Under the pieces are notes generated by a model. It did no database searches. It worked only from the letters and a program-made list of their open reading frames with translations, and was not told where the DNA came from. A DNA stretch of 64,000 nucleotides from the NCBI RefSeq assembly GCF_000471625.1, contig NZ_AUSW01000015.1, positions 124,001 to 188,000 of the forward strand. The letters run 5' to 3'. Below, piece by piece: positions 40,429 to 49,887 of the stretch. The DNA comes from Psychrobacter aquaticus CMS 56 (GTDB lineage: Bacteria > Pseudomonadota > Gammaproteobacteria > Pseudomonadales > Moraxellaceae). The translations under genes and the position numbers were made by a program. The number at the start of each line of letters is the position of its first letter. The first letter of the stretch is position 1.

Positions 40429-40501
40429 CAACTCAATAAATCAGATAAAGCTGTCTTTTATAAAGCCAGCGCAACACCTTAAAACTGATAATACCATCGC
40501 A

Positions 40502-40936
40502 TCAATATTCAGCATCTGCTAAATCTTGGCATAGTGCTTTGTTTTCTTGTTTTGAGAATCCCATCGTCCAGCTACGAATGCTTTGGAGTATTTGGCGATA
40601 ATCTTGCTGAGTTGATAGGTATTGAATCGCGGCTTTCGGGTCTTCTAAAGACGGCATCAACTCATGAAGCTGTACGGTATAAGACTTATAAAAGCGTTGT
40701 TTTTGTTTGCCATTCAGCATTGGTGGACATATTTCTGATAGCACTTGCATCACCGCAATTTCATGTTTGGTTATATTAATGCCAGACATGTCTAGGGGTA
40801 TGGTTGTCGCCGAATCGTTCGCTGCAAGAGAGGCTTGCGACAACATGGCAACAGACGTTATCAATCCTGCAAAACCGACTTTTGATGCGGTTTTTGCTAT
40901 TACAGAAACTATAGATAATATCGATTGATTTTTCAT
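40502..40936 (-). CDS. Small secreted protein, resembles the MCR_0457 family of Moraxellaceae
   Basis: This 144-residue protein has a long signal peptide (cleavage probably after S-L-A, about residue 38). The short mature domain contains P-L-D-M-S-G-I-N-I-T-K-H-E-I-A-V-M-Q and two Cys (S-E-I-C-P-P and K-A-L-C-Q-D) that could form a disulfide. From memory the pattern matches a conserved Moraxellaceae family of unknown function first catalogued in Moraxella catarrhalis. I cannot verify this. Monocistronic, with its own terminator. Confidence 0.6.
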   Translation of the reverse strand: MKNQSILSIVSVIAKTASKVGFAGLITSVAMLSQASLAANDSATTIPLDMSGINITKHEIAVMQVLSEICPPMLNGKQKQRFYKSYTVQLHELMPSLEDPKAAIQYLSTQQDYRQILQSIRSWTMGFSKQENKALCQDLADAEY

Positions 40937-41376
40937 TCAGCATTACACTCGCTTATCTTTATTTAATGGTGATATGTTAATGGGTAAAAAAACAAAAGTC
41001 ACATAAAATATTGATTTATGTGTAGATTTCTTGTGAGCCAAGGCTATTTTTTAGCAACATATCAGTAGCATAGACTCATAAGTTACGTCAGCATAAAAGT
41101 ATAAGTTTATATTGTTGTACCTTGTTGCCTATTGTAACGTGATGCACTATATTTTTGCCTTACAGATGTGATAATCACACTAAAAAATACTGAGTCAAAA
41201 AAAATAACGAGCAAATTCTAAGCAAGGAGCTGGGTTCGTGTCAGCATGTTATTGAGGTATAATCGCCCAAAATATAGTTACACTTTAGCTAGCATTTTCG
41301 GGTCTGATTATAGCAACTTTATGATAATAAAGTGTATAAGTGGACAGACGGTCATTTATAAATATATTGAGCAAAC
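40937..41376. promoter_or_regulatory. Divergent intergenic region with candidate surE promoter
   Basis: This 440-bp spacer has no gene. A TATAAT box at about 41260, with TTCGTG 17 bases upstream, could drive surE; the -35 match is weak. Several A tracts precede it. Confidence 0.35.
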
Positions 41377-42228
41377 ATGAAATTTTTAATTAGTAATGAT
41401 GATGGAGTGTATGCGCCCGGTTTATTGGCATTGTATCAGGCATTGTCTACGATCGGAGAAGTGACGGTGGTTGCGCCAAATAACGAGCAGAGTGGCTGCG
41501 CTAGCGCCTTGAGTATCTCAACGCCCTTATACATGCATCAATTGGACTCTGGTTTTGTGGTGGTGAATGGGTCACCAGCTGATTGTATTTATTTGGCGTT
41601 ACATGAGTTGTATCGTCACACACGTTTTGACTGTGTGATTACGGGGATCAACTCAGGTGCCAATCTCGGTCAAGATGTTATGTTTTCTGGCACTTTTGGG
41701 GCGGCATTGACCGCGCAGCTTTTTGGTATACCCGCTATTGCGACTTCCTTAGTGGGTGGCGGTGTCAAAGGTAAAGTGCAGGAACAAGCCAGTCATTATC
41801 GAATAGCGGCAGATGAGATTGTTAAATTACTCACAGAAACACCAATATTGGATATTTGCAAAAATTTGCCCTATCACGTATTAAACGTTAATATTCCTGA
41901 TGTTGATAGTGCCAATGATATCAGAGGTCGAAAAATAACCTCTTTGGGGCACAGTCAGATTGCCCGTCCTGTGCATCATATGGTCGATCCACGTGGGCGA
42001 GATGCGTATTGGTTGTCGCTGCGCAAACGTCAGCATGAGATGCCGTTAGACAGTTCACCCGAGCCACTTTTGTCACAACAGGTAGTGCTGGACGCCGCAG
42101 GGACTGCATCAGTGCCAGAAATGACGGATTACCGAGCAATCACGGCAGGTTACGTAAGCCTATCACCAGTACGATTGCATCATACGCCAGCTGCCTCGCT
42201 GGATAAGCTCTCCGAATTAGCATTATAA
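41377..42228 (+). CDS. surE: 5'/3'-nucleotidase SurE
   Basis: This 283-residue metal-dependent phosphatase acts on nucleoside monophosphates and short polyphosphates, linked to stationary-phase survival. The N-terminal I-S-N-D-D-G-V-Y-A-P-G metal site (D-D at residues 8-9), A-P-N-N-E-Q-S-G and N-G-S-P-A-D-C motifs and S-G-A-N-L-G-Q-D-V-M-F-S-G-T are all present. It is somewhat longer than E. coli SurE (253) with a C-terminal extension. It precedes nlpD, the usual gammaproteobacterial arrangement, here without pcm. Confidence 0.95.
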   Translation: MKFLISNDDGVYAPGLLALYQALSTIGEVTVVAPNNEQSGCASALSISTPLYMHQLDSGFVVVNGSPADCIYLALHELYRHTRFDCVITGINSGANLGQDVMFSGTFGAALTAQLFGIPAIATSLVGGGVKGKVQEQASHYRIAADEIVKLLTETPILDICKNLPYHVLNVNIPDVDSANDIRGRKITSLGHSQIARPVHHMVDPRGRDAYWLSLRKRQHEMPLDSSPEPLLSQQVVLDAAGTASVPEMTDYRAITAGYVSLSPVRLHHTPAASLDKLSELAL

Positions 42229-42401
42229 GTTAGCTGCTTTAGAGGTGAGTTGCATTACTGGTAACAACGATGAGAATCGGTAAATAATATCAGGTCTTTT
42301 TTTGATAGTATTTACCAAATACTAAACGATATAACTGTTAGCAAAATGCTTGTGAGTAACACAAGGGGTTTGTGAGTAACATAGAGAATAGGAAATCTTG
42401 T

Positions 42402-43211
42402 ATGAAAAAGCTTATGACTGGATCGCGATGTGTAAAAATGGTATTGATTGGTACTATGACAGCAGCAACGCTAACGATGGTCGGTTGTGCAACAAAACCC
42501 ACTTATCAATCACCCAATCAAGCTGGGCCAAAGATTATTACCAATGCTCAAGGTATTCCTAACTATCATCGCGTACAGCGCGGGGATACGGTCAGTCAAA
42601 TTGCTGAGCGCTATCGTATCAATTACCGTCAAATTGGTGCGCTCAATGGCTTAGACAGTAAATATACCATTTATAGCGGTCAATGGCTTAAGCTATGGCA
42701 AGGTACATCCGCGACGAGCGCTGATAATAATCGCTATAATACATCTTCACCAATAGTGTCACAGCCAACATATACGCCTCCTATGACCAGCGCGCCCATG
42801 ACTGGCTCATCAAGCCCTGCATACGAAGTGACTGCCAATGCCACTTCAGGTTATGAATACCCAAGCCGCAATCAAGTAACTCGCAATTTTGATGCAGCTG
42901 CTGGCACGATGGGTATGGGGTTTGCTGGTAACGTCGGTGATCCAGTGCTGGCCAGCCAATCTGGAACGGTGCTTTACTCAGGCAATGGTCTGCCAGAATA
43001 TGGCAACCTCATTATGATTCGCCATAGCGACAATTATATTACGGCCTACGCTCATAATAGCCAGCTGCTTGTCAAAGAAGGGGACACGGTACAACGAGGT
43101 CAGCGTATCGCAAATATGGGAAGCAGTGGCCAAACCAACCAAGTGGGCTTAGAGTTTCAAGTGCGCTTAAATGGCAATCCTATTGATCCACGTGCGGTAC
43201 TGGGTCGTTAA
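42402..43211 (+). CDS. nlpD: Murein hydrolase activator NlpD-like lipoprotein
   Basis: Lipoprotein of 269 residues. The lipobox is T-M-V-G-C near residue 29. A LysM domain (H-R-V-Q-R-G-D-T-V-S-Q-I-A-E-R-Y, about 58-100) is followed by a Ser/Thr/Pro-rich linker and a C-terminal LytM/M23 domain. The zinc ligands of active LytM enzymes are missing: the final H-x-H is L-E-F in V-G-L-E-F-Q-V-R. It is therefore expected to activate an amidase at the division septum rather than cut peptidoglycan. ATG 42402 has TAGGAA upstream; GTG 42372 is unlikely. Confidence 0.88.
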   Translation: MKKLMTGSRCVKMVLIGTMTAATLTMVGCATKPTYQSPNQAGPKIITNAQGIPNYHRVQRGDTVSQIAERYRINYRQIGALNGLDSKYTIYSGQWLKLWQGTSATSADNNRYNTSSPIVSQPTYTPPMTSAPMTGSSSPAYEVTANATSGYEYPSRNQVTRNFDAAAGTMGMGFAGNVGDPVLASQSGTVLYSGNGLPEYGNLIMIRHSDNYITAYAHNSQLLVKEGDTVQRGQRIANMGSSGQTNQVGLEFQVRLNGNPIDPRAVLGR

Positions 43212-43306
43212 ATCTGAGGCAATTTTTTGATTGCTTGGCTGCTTTTTTGGCATTATCAAAACTGCTTTGTTTGAGCGATTTCACTTATTCACACCTGAGA
43301 CTTTTT

Positions 43307-44611
43307 ATGATGTTAAAAACACGCTATATTGCCCTTTTTCCTGCCTTAGTAATGGTCGGGTGTACGAGCCAACAAGCCATGCAAAAGCAGAGTAAACCTG
43401 TTCGTCAAGGCAACGTTGAGATTACGCAAACCCAAACCATTCAAGTGAAACCAACGCCGCGTCCAGTAGTCAAGCCGCAGCCAATAGCCAAGCCAAGCTA
43501 TAACAGTTTTTCTGATTGGAAGTCAGACTTTTCTATGCGAGCGATTTCGTCAGGTTACGATGCCGCCACTATTCGCCGTCTTCTCGATTCAGCTTACCTC
43601 AATCAGCAGATTATCTCTTTAGACTCAGGACAGCCAGAATTTTCTAAAATGCCTTGGGAGTATGTTGATTCTGCTGTATCAGACGGTCGAGTAAGCACTG
43701 GTAAGCGCAAGTTTGCCGAGCAGCGCGCCTTTTTATCGCAGTTAGAATCACAATATGGCGTTAATGCAGAAATAATTGCAGCGATTTGGGGTATGGAGTC
43801 TTCATACGGTGTGGTGACGGGTAATAGTAGTATTCCAAGCTCGCTTGCAAGTTTGGCTTATGACGGTCGTCGTCAAGAGTTTGCCGAAACTCAGTTGTTA
43901 TCGCTTGCTACATTGTTACAACGTGGCGATGTGTCTTGGTCACAGCTTGATGGCTCTTGGGCGGGCGGCATGGGGCAGACTCAGTTTATCCCTGATACGT
44001 GGCTCAAACAAGGCGTAGACGGCGATGGTAATGGTCATCGCAATCCGTGGGCAACGGGTGATGCTTTGGCGTCTACTGCCAACTACCTGAGCAACTCAGG
44101 CTGGGTTCGTGGTTTAGCACCATTTTATGAAGTGACTGTGCCTGCTTCATTCGATTATTCAGTGGCGGGCAGTAAACAACCTGCGGCTAGATGGGCAGCT
44201 ATGGGTGTGGATACGATAGCCGATGTCTACTTGGATGCCAATACACAGATGGAGTTGTGGTTGCCAGCTGGCAAGGATGGTCCAGTGCTACTGCTCAGTC
44301 CAAACTTTGATGCTATCAAGGTTTATAACAATTCTTCAAGTTATGCGCTAGGTGTCAGTTTATTGGGTAAAGCACTTGCTGGGCAAGGTGGGTTGCAGAC
44401 ATCATGGCCACGTTATGAGCGTCCATTATCGACGGCTCAAGTGCGCAATTTACAGCAGCGTTTGACCAGCTCAGGTTATGATACAAAGGGCGCCGATGGT
44501 ATTGTGGGAACTAATACACGCATGGCATTTCAGCGCTGGCAAGCAGATAATGGCCAAACTCCAGACGGTTTTATCACTCAGCGTAGTGCCTCATCATTAG
44601 CGTCGTGGTGA
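43307..44611 (+). CDS. Lytic murein transglycosylase, MltB family, with peptidoglycan-binding domain
   Basis: This lipoprotein of about 434 residues has lipobox V-M-V-G-C near residue 18 and a Pro-rich linker. The SLT-type catalytic domain has I-W-G-M-E-S-S-Y-G (catalytic Glu), G-S-W-A-G-G-M-G-Q-T-Q-F-I-P and D-G-D-G-N-G-H-R-N-P-W. A C-terminal PG_binding_1 domain follows (L-Q-Q-R-L-T-S-S-G-Y-D...D-G-I-V-G-T-N-T-R). It cleaves glycan strands with formation of 1,6-anhydroMurNAc. The ATGs at 43307/43310 follow TGAGA; the longer open frame from 43235 would bury the signal sequence. Confidence 0.9.
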   Translation: MMLKTRYIALFPALVMVGCTSQQAMQKQSKPVRQGNVEITQTQTIQVKPTPRPVVKPQPIAKPSYNSFSDWKSDFSMRAISSGYDAATIRRLLDSAYLNQQIISLDSGQPEFSKMPWEYVDSAVSDGRVSTGKRKFAEQRAFLSQLESQYGVNAEIIAAIWGMESSYGVVTGNSSIPSSLASLAYDGRRQEFAETQLLSLATLLQRGDVSWSQLDGSWAGGMGQTQFIPDTWLKQGVDGDGNGHRNPWATGDALASTANYLSNSGWVRGLAPFYEVTVPASFDYSVAGSKQPAARWAAMGVDTIADVYLDANTQMELWLPAGKDGPVLLLSPNFDAIKVYNNSSSYALGVSLLGKALAGQGGLQTSWPRYERPLSTAQVRNLQQRLTSSGYDTKGADGIVGTNTRMAFQRWQADNGQTPDGFITQRSASSLASW

Positions 44612-44716
44612 AATAGGTTTTTGGCATTATTGTTCGGTCATTTATGTTTATAATAAGTCGTTTTATGTAAGTTTTTTAGCTGCTATCATTGAGACGATTA
44701 TCTTAATAAGTACAAC

Positions 44717-44746
44717 AAAAAAGCACCTTGTCGAGGTGCTTTTTTG
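44717..44746 (+). terminator. Rho-independent terminator after the transglycosylase gene
   Basis: AAAAAAGCACC-TTGTCGA-GGTGCTTTTTT forms a perfect 11-pair stem with a T run. Confidence 0.88.
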
Positions 44747-44902
44747 CTTTATGATATTATTGCTTTGTTGATATTTACCAAAACTGTAAACAAGAAAACT
44801 TATTGTGTCAAACTTTACGATAGGGTATTGGTACAAGAAAATTTATAGTATGAGTGATAAACTCTAGGTAAGGTGTTTTTCAATACGAATAATTAAAACG
44901 AC

Positions 44903-44927
44903 TAATAACTAATAACTAATAACTAAG
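44903..44927. repeat. Heptamer tandem repeat upstream of moeA
   Basis: The unit TAATAAC is repeated three times plus TAA, ending about 20 bp before the moeA start codon. The unit closely resembles the TAATAAG array at 56052-56182. Confidence 0.75.
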
Positions 44928-44946
44928 ATGACAAAAAGAGTGTCCT

Positions 44947-46242
44947 ATGATTACCATGGAAGAATTACAGTTTGCAATAAAGCAACGTATAGATGACTAT
45001 AACAATAATGATTTTTCGCTAAAAAACAGAGTGATCGCTACCTTTGATTTGCTAGAAAGCTGTAATCAAATATTGTCTCAAGATATCGCTTCACCGTTTG
45101 ATGTACCAAGACAAAACGTATCTGCGATGGATGGTTATGCCATTAATCGAGGTAGCAAGCTGGCAAAAGACAGTGTGATCGAAATCATTGGAGAATCACA
45201 AGCGGGTAGTGCTTACACAGGGAAGATGGTAGCGGGGCAGGGCGTACGTATCTTTACCGGCGCAGTGGTACCAGATAGCTGCGATACCGTTATCATGCAA
45301 GAAAACACCAATTTTTCTGAGATTAGAGACACGCTTGATAAATCACAACCTTATTCAATCATCTTAAAACAAGCCGCTCAAATTGATGACAATATCCGTA
45401 AACAAGGCGAAGAAATTGAATCGGGCGAAGCGGTTTTGTTAGCAGGAAAACGTCTCAATCCTACGGATATTAGCTTGCTTGCAAATTTAGGTATTAGCCA
45501 AGTTAAAGTGTTTGAGCCACTGACCGTCGGAATATTAGCGACGGGTGATGAGCTCGTCGCCATTGGCAATGAACTTACAAGTTTGGCGCAAATATACAAC
45601 TCCAATACGCCAACGCTTAAAAGCCTACTGTCAAATCTACCGATCAATATTCGTGACTACGGCATCATTCCTGACAACTTAGATCAGACGATGACCGCTG
45701 TGAATGAAGCCATGCACGATTGTGATGTCTTGATTTCGACGGCTGGCGTATCTGTCGGCGACTATGATTTTCTGACCACGGTGATAGATACGTTAGGACA
45801 GATTAATCATTATAAAGTGGCGATGAAACCCGGCAAGCCTTTCGTGTTTGGTGAATTAAATAAAGGAATCGATAAGCCCGTGTTGTACTTTGGGTTACCG
45901 GGCAATCCGCTGTCTACGGTAGTTGGCGCATTACAGTTTGTCATACCAGCACTGTGGCAGATGTCAGGTGCGCTACTAGTGGAGCAGCCCATACAGCTGA
46001 ACCTTAAAGCCGCGCTCATTAATAATATTAAAAAGTCAGTTGGGCGCAAAGATTTCCAGCGCGGATTTTTGTCACAAAACGAAGCAGGCGATTATCAAGT
46101 TGAATGTTTCTCAGGTCAGCAATCGCATCGAATCAAGCAGCTTAGCCGTGCTAATTGTTTTGTCGTTTTAGACAAAGACAGTGGCAATGTTTCGGCAAAC
46201 AGTATGGTGACGGTACAACCCTTTCCTTGGTTATACACGTAA
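44947..46242 (+). CDS. moeA: Molybdopterin molybdotransferase MoeA
   Basis: This 431-residue enzyme inserts molybdate into adenylated molybdopterin to form Mo-cofactor. Characteristic blocks are V-S-A-M-D-G-Y-A (about 61-68), I-F-T-G-A-V-V-P, A-T-G-D-E-L-V, N-S-N-T-P, S-T-A-G-V-S-V-G-D-Y-D-F, K-P-G-K-P-F-V-F-G and G-L-P-G-N-P-L-S-T-V. It is the first gene of the Mo-cofactor cluster. A second possible ATG lies nine bases further on. Confidence 0.95.
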   Translation: MITMEELQFAIKQRIDDYNNNDFSLKNRVIATFDLLESCNQILSQDIASPFDVPRQNVSAMDGYAINRGSKLAKDSVIEIIGESQAGSAYTGKMVAGQGVRIFTGAVVPDSCDTVIMQENTNFSEIRDTLDKSQPYSIILKQAAQIDDNIRKQGEEIESGEAVLLAGKRLNPTDISLLANLGISQVKVFEPLTVGILATGDELVAIGNELTSLAQIYNSNTPTLKSLLSNLPINIRDYGIIPDNLDQTMTAVNEAMHDCDVLISTAGVSVGDYDFLTTVIDTLGQINHYKVAMKPGKPFVFGELNKGIDKPVLYFGLPGNPLSTVVGALQFVIPALWQMSGALLVEQPIQLNLKAALINNIKKSVGRKDFQRGFLSQNEAGDYQVECFSGQQSHRIKQLSRANCFVVLDKDSGNVSANSMVTVQPFPWLYT

Positions 46243-46510
46243 TTTATCGTTTGCCAATTTACTATAAGATGACTACAGAAAAATGGAAAACCAACCTTAA
46301 AATGGTAGGTTAAACCTGAATAATAAAGTAATGCTGATATAGTCAATCCAGAATGAAAATGGTACATGCGTTCATTATGTTCTACCGGTATAAATTTTCC
46401 TCGCTGGCTGTTCGCAAGCGTGACAGATGCTTCATAAAATTCACACCAGCAGAACCGTAACATTTTTAAAGTGGATCAATTATAACAAGTGATACTAATG
46501 GCAATAAACT

Positions 46511-47611
46511 ATGAGTGATGACAACTTTGAAATAGGCAGTGCCCAACGGTATTCGCCTACATCCATGCTTGATACATTAGATGGTTACAGAACATCGTCT
46601 GTAGTCGCGCCTACAGAGCAAGCCGTCCAACACTATGAGCCTTTGACCGACGGATTTGCCCGTCGTCTGACGTATCTGCGTCTATCCATTACTGATTTCT
46701 GTAACTTTCGCTGTGAATACTGCCTCCCAAATGGCTATCAAGGCAAGCGACCTGATGATGAGCTGAGCGTCCCTGAGATTGCCACCTTGATACGTGGTTT
46801 TGCGCAGATAGGGACGAAAAAGGTTAGAATCACTGGCGGTGAGCCCTCCATTCGCCGTGATGTCGTCAAAATCATTGAAACCATCAAACAAACTGATGGC
46901 ATCGAAACTGTGGCCATGACCAGCAACGGCTATAAGCTTGGCAAGCATGTGGCCAGCTGGCAAGCAGCAGGATTGGATCAGCTCAACATCAGTATGGACA
47001 GCTTTGATGCCGCGACCTTTTATAAAATGACGGGCTTTGATACGTTGCCACAGTTGCTCATTGATATGGATACACTGCTTGCGACCACAGATATCAAACT
47101 TAAAATAAACAGTATTCTGATGGCAGAAACTGCCTTTAAAAACCTGATAGATGCCATCGACTACGTGAAAGACAGACCCGTCACCTATCGGTTTATTGAG
47201 TTTATGCAGACCAGTGACAACAGTGAGTTGTTTTTTGCTCAGCATGCTCAGTCTGATAGTATCATCGACTATCTACTAGAACACGGCTGGCAGTCACATG
47301 AACGCGGTAGCGCTGATGGTCCAGCAGTAGAATACAGTCATCCGAATTACCTAGGTCGCATCGGCATGATTGCGCCTTATGCTGCACACTTTTGTGATAC
47401 ATGTAACCGTCTGCGGGTGAGCAGCCAAGGCAAAGTACATCTGTGTTTGTTCGATCAAGGCAATTATGATATTCGTCAGTATCTACAGCAGAATGATATT
47501 GAAGGGTTGGTCAATACCTTACACAGCTTTATGCCGATTAAGCCTGAGCATCATCACCTACATGACTCAGATAGCGGTATCATGCACAATCTGTCCATCA
47601 TTGGCGGCTAA
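46511..47611 (+). CDS. moaA: GTP 3',8-cyclase MoaA
   Basis: Radical-SAM enzyme for the first step of molybdopterin synthesis, converting GTP to 3',8-cyclo-7,8-dihydro-GTP. The N-terminal cluster motif is C-N-F-R-C-E-Y-C (about residues 64-71). The second cluster motif lies in F-C-D-T-C-N-R-L-R-V-S...V-H-L-C-L-F. The protein ends in G-G, the conserved functional tail. It has about 40 extra residues before the core. The 268-bp spacer from moeA holds no gene, so moaA may have its own promoter. Confidence 0.95.
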   Translation: MSDDNFEIGSAQRYSPTSMLDTLDGYRTSSVVAPTEQAVQHYEPLTDGFARRLTYLRLSITDFCNFRCEYCLPNGYQGKRPDDELSVPEIATLIRGFAQIGTKKVRITGGEPSIRRDVVKIIETIKQTDGIETVAMTSNGYKLGKHVASWQAAGLDQLNISMDSFDAATFYKMTGFDTLPQLLIDMDTLLATTDIKLKINSILMAETAFKNLIDAIDYVKDRPVTYRFIEFMQTSDNSELFFAQHAQSDSIIDYLLEHGWQSHERGSADGPAVEYSHPNYLGRIGMIAPYAAHFCDTCNRLRVSSQGKVHLCLFDQGNYDIRQYLQQNDIEGLVNTLHSFMPIKPEHHHLHDSDSGIMHNLSIIGG

Positions 47612-47699
47612 ACGCACTGGTTGATAGGTTTCTTTATGGTGAGTGAAAGCCAATGACCATCAAATTTTTACGGAATAAAAACTCTAATAAGGAATGTTT

Positions 47700-48230
47700 A
47701 TGAGCAAGCCCGCTGCAACATTTATCCCTCTTAATATTGCTGTATTGACCGTGTCTGACAGTCGTACGCTCGCAGAGGACACTTCGGGACAGTATCTGGC
47801 AGACAGCCTAACGGAAGCTGGGCATCATCTTGCAGACCGCAAGCTTATTACTGACGATATTTATCAAATAAGAGCGGTTGTCAGTGGTTGGATTGCCGAT
47901 CCCAATGTTCATGCGGTGATAACAACTGGTGGCACGGGATTCTTTATTAGAGACAGTATGCCAGAAGCTGTTAAAGTGTTGTTTGATAAATCTATCGATG
48001 GCTTTGGCGAGATGTTCCGCTTAATCTCAAAAGACGAGATTGGCATGTCAACTGTGCAGTCGCGTGCGGTCGCTGGCATGGCGAATGGCACTGGCATATT
48101 TTGCTTGCCGGGTTCATCTGGCGCTTGCCGTACGGGTTGGGAAAATATCCTAAAAGAGCAGTTCGATAGCCGTACTCGTCCATGTAACTTTGTGCCACAT
48201 TTTATGGCGCAAAATCCTAGCCATGACTGA
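47700..48230 (+). CDS. moaB: Molybdopterin biosynthesis protein MoaB/Mog family
   Basis: Protein of 176 residues of the MogA/MoaB fold that adenylates molybdopterin or has a related role in Mo-cofactor synthesis. Motifs V-L-T-V-S-D-S-R-T, T-T-G-G-T-G, G-F-G-E-M-F-R and L-P-G-S-S-G-A-C-R-T-G-W are typical of MoaB. ATG 47700 has AAGG seven bases upstream and is preferred over the ATG at 47694. Its last eight bases overlap the mobA start. Confidence 0.92.
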   Translation: MSKPAATFIPLNIAVLTVSDSRTLAEDTSGQYLADSLTEAGHHLADRKLITDDIYQIRAVVSGWIADPNVHAVITTGGTGFFIRDSMPEAVKVLFDKSIDGFGEMFRLISKDEIGMSTVQSRAVAGMANGTGIFCLPGSSGACRTGWENILKEQFDSRTRPCNFVPHFMAQNPSHD

Positions 48231-48933
48231 TATATCAAATGATTTAAACAGCTTGGCAGGAGTGGTTATTTTGGCGGGCGGTGCATCTAGACGAATGGGA
48301 ACACCCAAAGCGAGGCTTATTTTACCGACAGGCGAGCATTTGCTGGATTATCATGTTCGTCATTCGTTAGATCTGAATGTGCCCATTATGATTGCAGATA
48401 ATGAGCGTGGTTTTGGTATTCATTCAGATCTGATGTTAAAAAAACCGTGCTCGCCTATTTCTTACATTGCAGATTATGAGCCTAGTAATGACGAGGCTAA
48501 TGAAAGCGATGAGCAGGGTGGTAATGGCGGTGCATTGGTTGCGATTGAATCAGCGCTGCAAACATTGCTAAATATGAATAACTCAGGCAATTTAAGACAG
48601 AATCAGTCATCTTGGCTGTTGGCTATTAGCTGTGATAGCTTAATTCCTGCTACGGATTTGTGGCAAAAGCTACAGGAATCAATCACGCAAGCGGTGGATA
48701 AAAAAGTGATTTGTTTAACCGATGATAGTCATTTATACCCATTGTTAGGCATTTATCGATTGAGTGTGGAGCCTGATTTAAAGGTATATATTGATCGTGA
48801 TCAGCGTAGGGTCATGTCGTTTATTACGCCCATTGTACAGTCTGTGCCATTTGCAAAAAACTGGCAAGACTTGACCAATTTTAATACGCCTACAGATTTT
48901 ACGCGTGCCTGTGTGGCTTTGAGTGATTTATAA
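48223..48933 (+). CDS. mobA: Molybdenum cofactor guanylyltransferase MobA-like
   Basis: This 236-residue nucleotidyltransferase converts Mo-molybdopterin to the guanine dinucleotide form used by DMSO-reductase-family enzymes such as nitrate reductase. It starts with the signature V-I-L-A-G-G-A-S-R-R-M-G-T-P-K-A and has I-S-C-D-S at the expected Mg-binding position. It is more divergent than its neighbours. An acidic insert lies at about residues 88-103. The start overlaps the moaB stop. Confidence 0.85.
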   Translation: MTDISNDLNSLAGVVILAGGASRRMGTPKARLILPTGEHLLDYHVRHSLDLNVPIMIADNERGFGIHSDLMLKKPCSPISYIADYEPSNDEANESDEQGGNGGALVAIESALQTLLNMNNSGNLRQNQSSWLLAISCDSLIPATDLWQKLQESITQAVDKKVICLTDDSHLYPLLGIYRLSVEPDLKVYIDRDQRRVMSFITPIVQSVPFAKNWQDLTNFNTPTDFTRACVALSDL

Positions 48934-48957
48934 AAAGGTCTACGAGAGAAACTATAA

Positions 48958-49479
48958 ATGAATATTGACAGTCAAAAGACCAGCAATCAGAAAGAAAATC
49001 AATCTGCCTTATCGCATTTAGACAGTAATGGCGATATCACCATGGTTGATGTCAGTGGCAAGACCGCAACGACGCGAGAGGCTACTGCTGTCGGACAAGT
49101 TCGCTTTCCTAGCGAGATTTATCAGCAAATCAAAGCCGCTGATGGCATGACCAAAAAGGGCAGCATCACCCAAACGGCACATATCGCAGGCATCATGGCA
49201 GCCAAGCGCACCCACGATTTGATTCCACTTTGTCATCCTCTGCCATTAGATAAGATTGGCTTAACCTTTGATTATGACGACGCCCTTAACAGCATTGCCG
49301 TCAGTGCCATTGTTAAAGTCACGCACAAGACTGGGGTTGAGATGGAAGCATTAACAGCTGTTAGCATTGCCTGCTTGACCATTTATGATATGACCAAAGC
49401 GTTGTCACATGATATCGTTATTGATAATGTTCGTCTTATTAATAAGACAGGTGGCAAGTCAGATTATAAACATGCTTAG
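48958..49479 (+). CDS. moaC: Cyclic pyranopterin monophosphate synthase MoaC
   Basis: This 173-residue enzyme rearranges the MoaA product into cyclic pyranopterin monophosphate. Diagnostic blocks are A-H-I-A-G-I-M-A-A-K-R-T, L-I-P-L-C-H-P-L-P-L and G-V-E-M-E-A-L-T-A-V-S-I-A-C-L-T-I-Y-D-M. The N-terminal 20 residues are a polar extension. It follows mobA by 24 bp. Confidence 0.96.
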   Translation: MNIDSQKTSNQKENQSALSHLDSNGDITMVDVSGKTATTREATAVGQVRFPSEIYQQIKAADGMTKKGSITQTAHIAGIMAAKRTHDLIPLCHPLPLDKIGLTFDYDDALNSIAVSAIVKVTHKTGVEMEALTAVSIACLTIYDMTKALSHDIVIDNVRLINKTGGKSDYKHA

Positions 49480-49556
49480 CAAGACAAATGGCCGTTTTAA
49501 CGATAGCAAACATGATGAGTATCAAGCTGGACAGCTGACAGAGAGTGGAGGGTTTC

Positions 49557-49838
49557 ATGCGTACGATTGATATGGACACAAATACCGACTCAACGATGAA
49601 TATTAATGTTCTGTATTTCGCGAGCCTAGCGGATGAAGCCAACTGCCAACAAGAGACGGTCACCATACAGCAGTCGACATCATTAACAGAATTGTATGAG
49701 CAGCTTTGTCAAAAGCATCGTTTTAGTCGTCCGCAGTCAGAGTTACGTGTGGCGGTAAATGATTACTTTGCTAAATGGACAGACCCCATTCGTGATGGCG
49801 ACAGTGTGGTGTTTATCACGCCAGTCGCTGGTGGCTAA
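49557..49838 (+). CDS. moaD: Molybdopterin synthase sulfur-carrier subunit MoaD
   Basis: This 93-residue ubiquitin-fold protein ends in V-A-G-G, whose terminal Gly is thiocarboxylated to donate sulfur to the pterin. I-N-V-L-Y-F-A-S-L-A-D starts the fold at about residue 16. ATG 49557 is preceded by a strong GGAGGG, better than GTG 49545. It pairs with MoaE, encoded 49 bp downstream. Confidence 0.92.
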   Translation: MRTIDMDTNTDSTMNINVLYFASLADEANCQQETVTIQQSTSLTELYEQLCQKHRFSRPQSELRVAVNDYFAKWTDPIRDGDSVVFITPVAGG

Positions 49839-49887
49839 TTTTTAGCAGAAAACTTTATATTAAAAAAATGACAAATAGAGAGAACAA

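Noticed and set aside
46243..46510. Possible molybdenum-cofactor riboswitch before moaA
   Set aside because: The spacer has some hairpin potential, but I could not match the conserved Moco RNA pattern. A covariance search of this interval would decide.
46682..47245. 187-codon minus ORF opposite moaA
   Set aside because: moaA is unequivocal here from its radical-SAM motifs. The antisense frame has no ribosome site or family.
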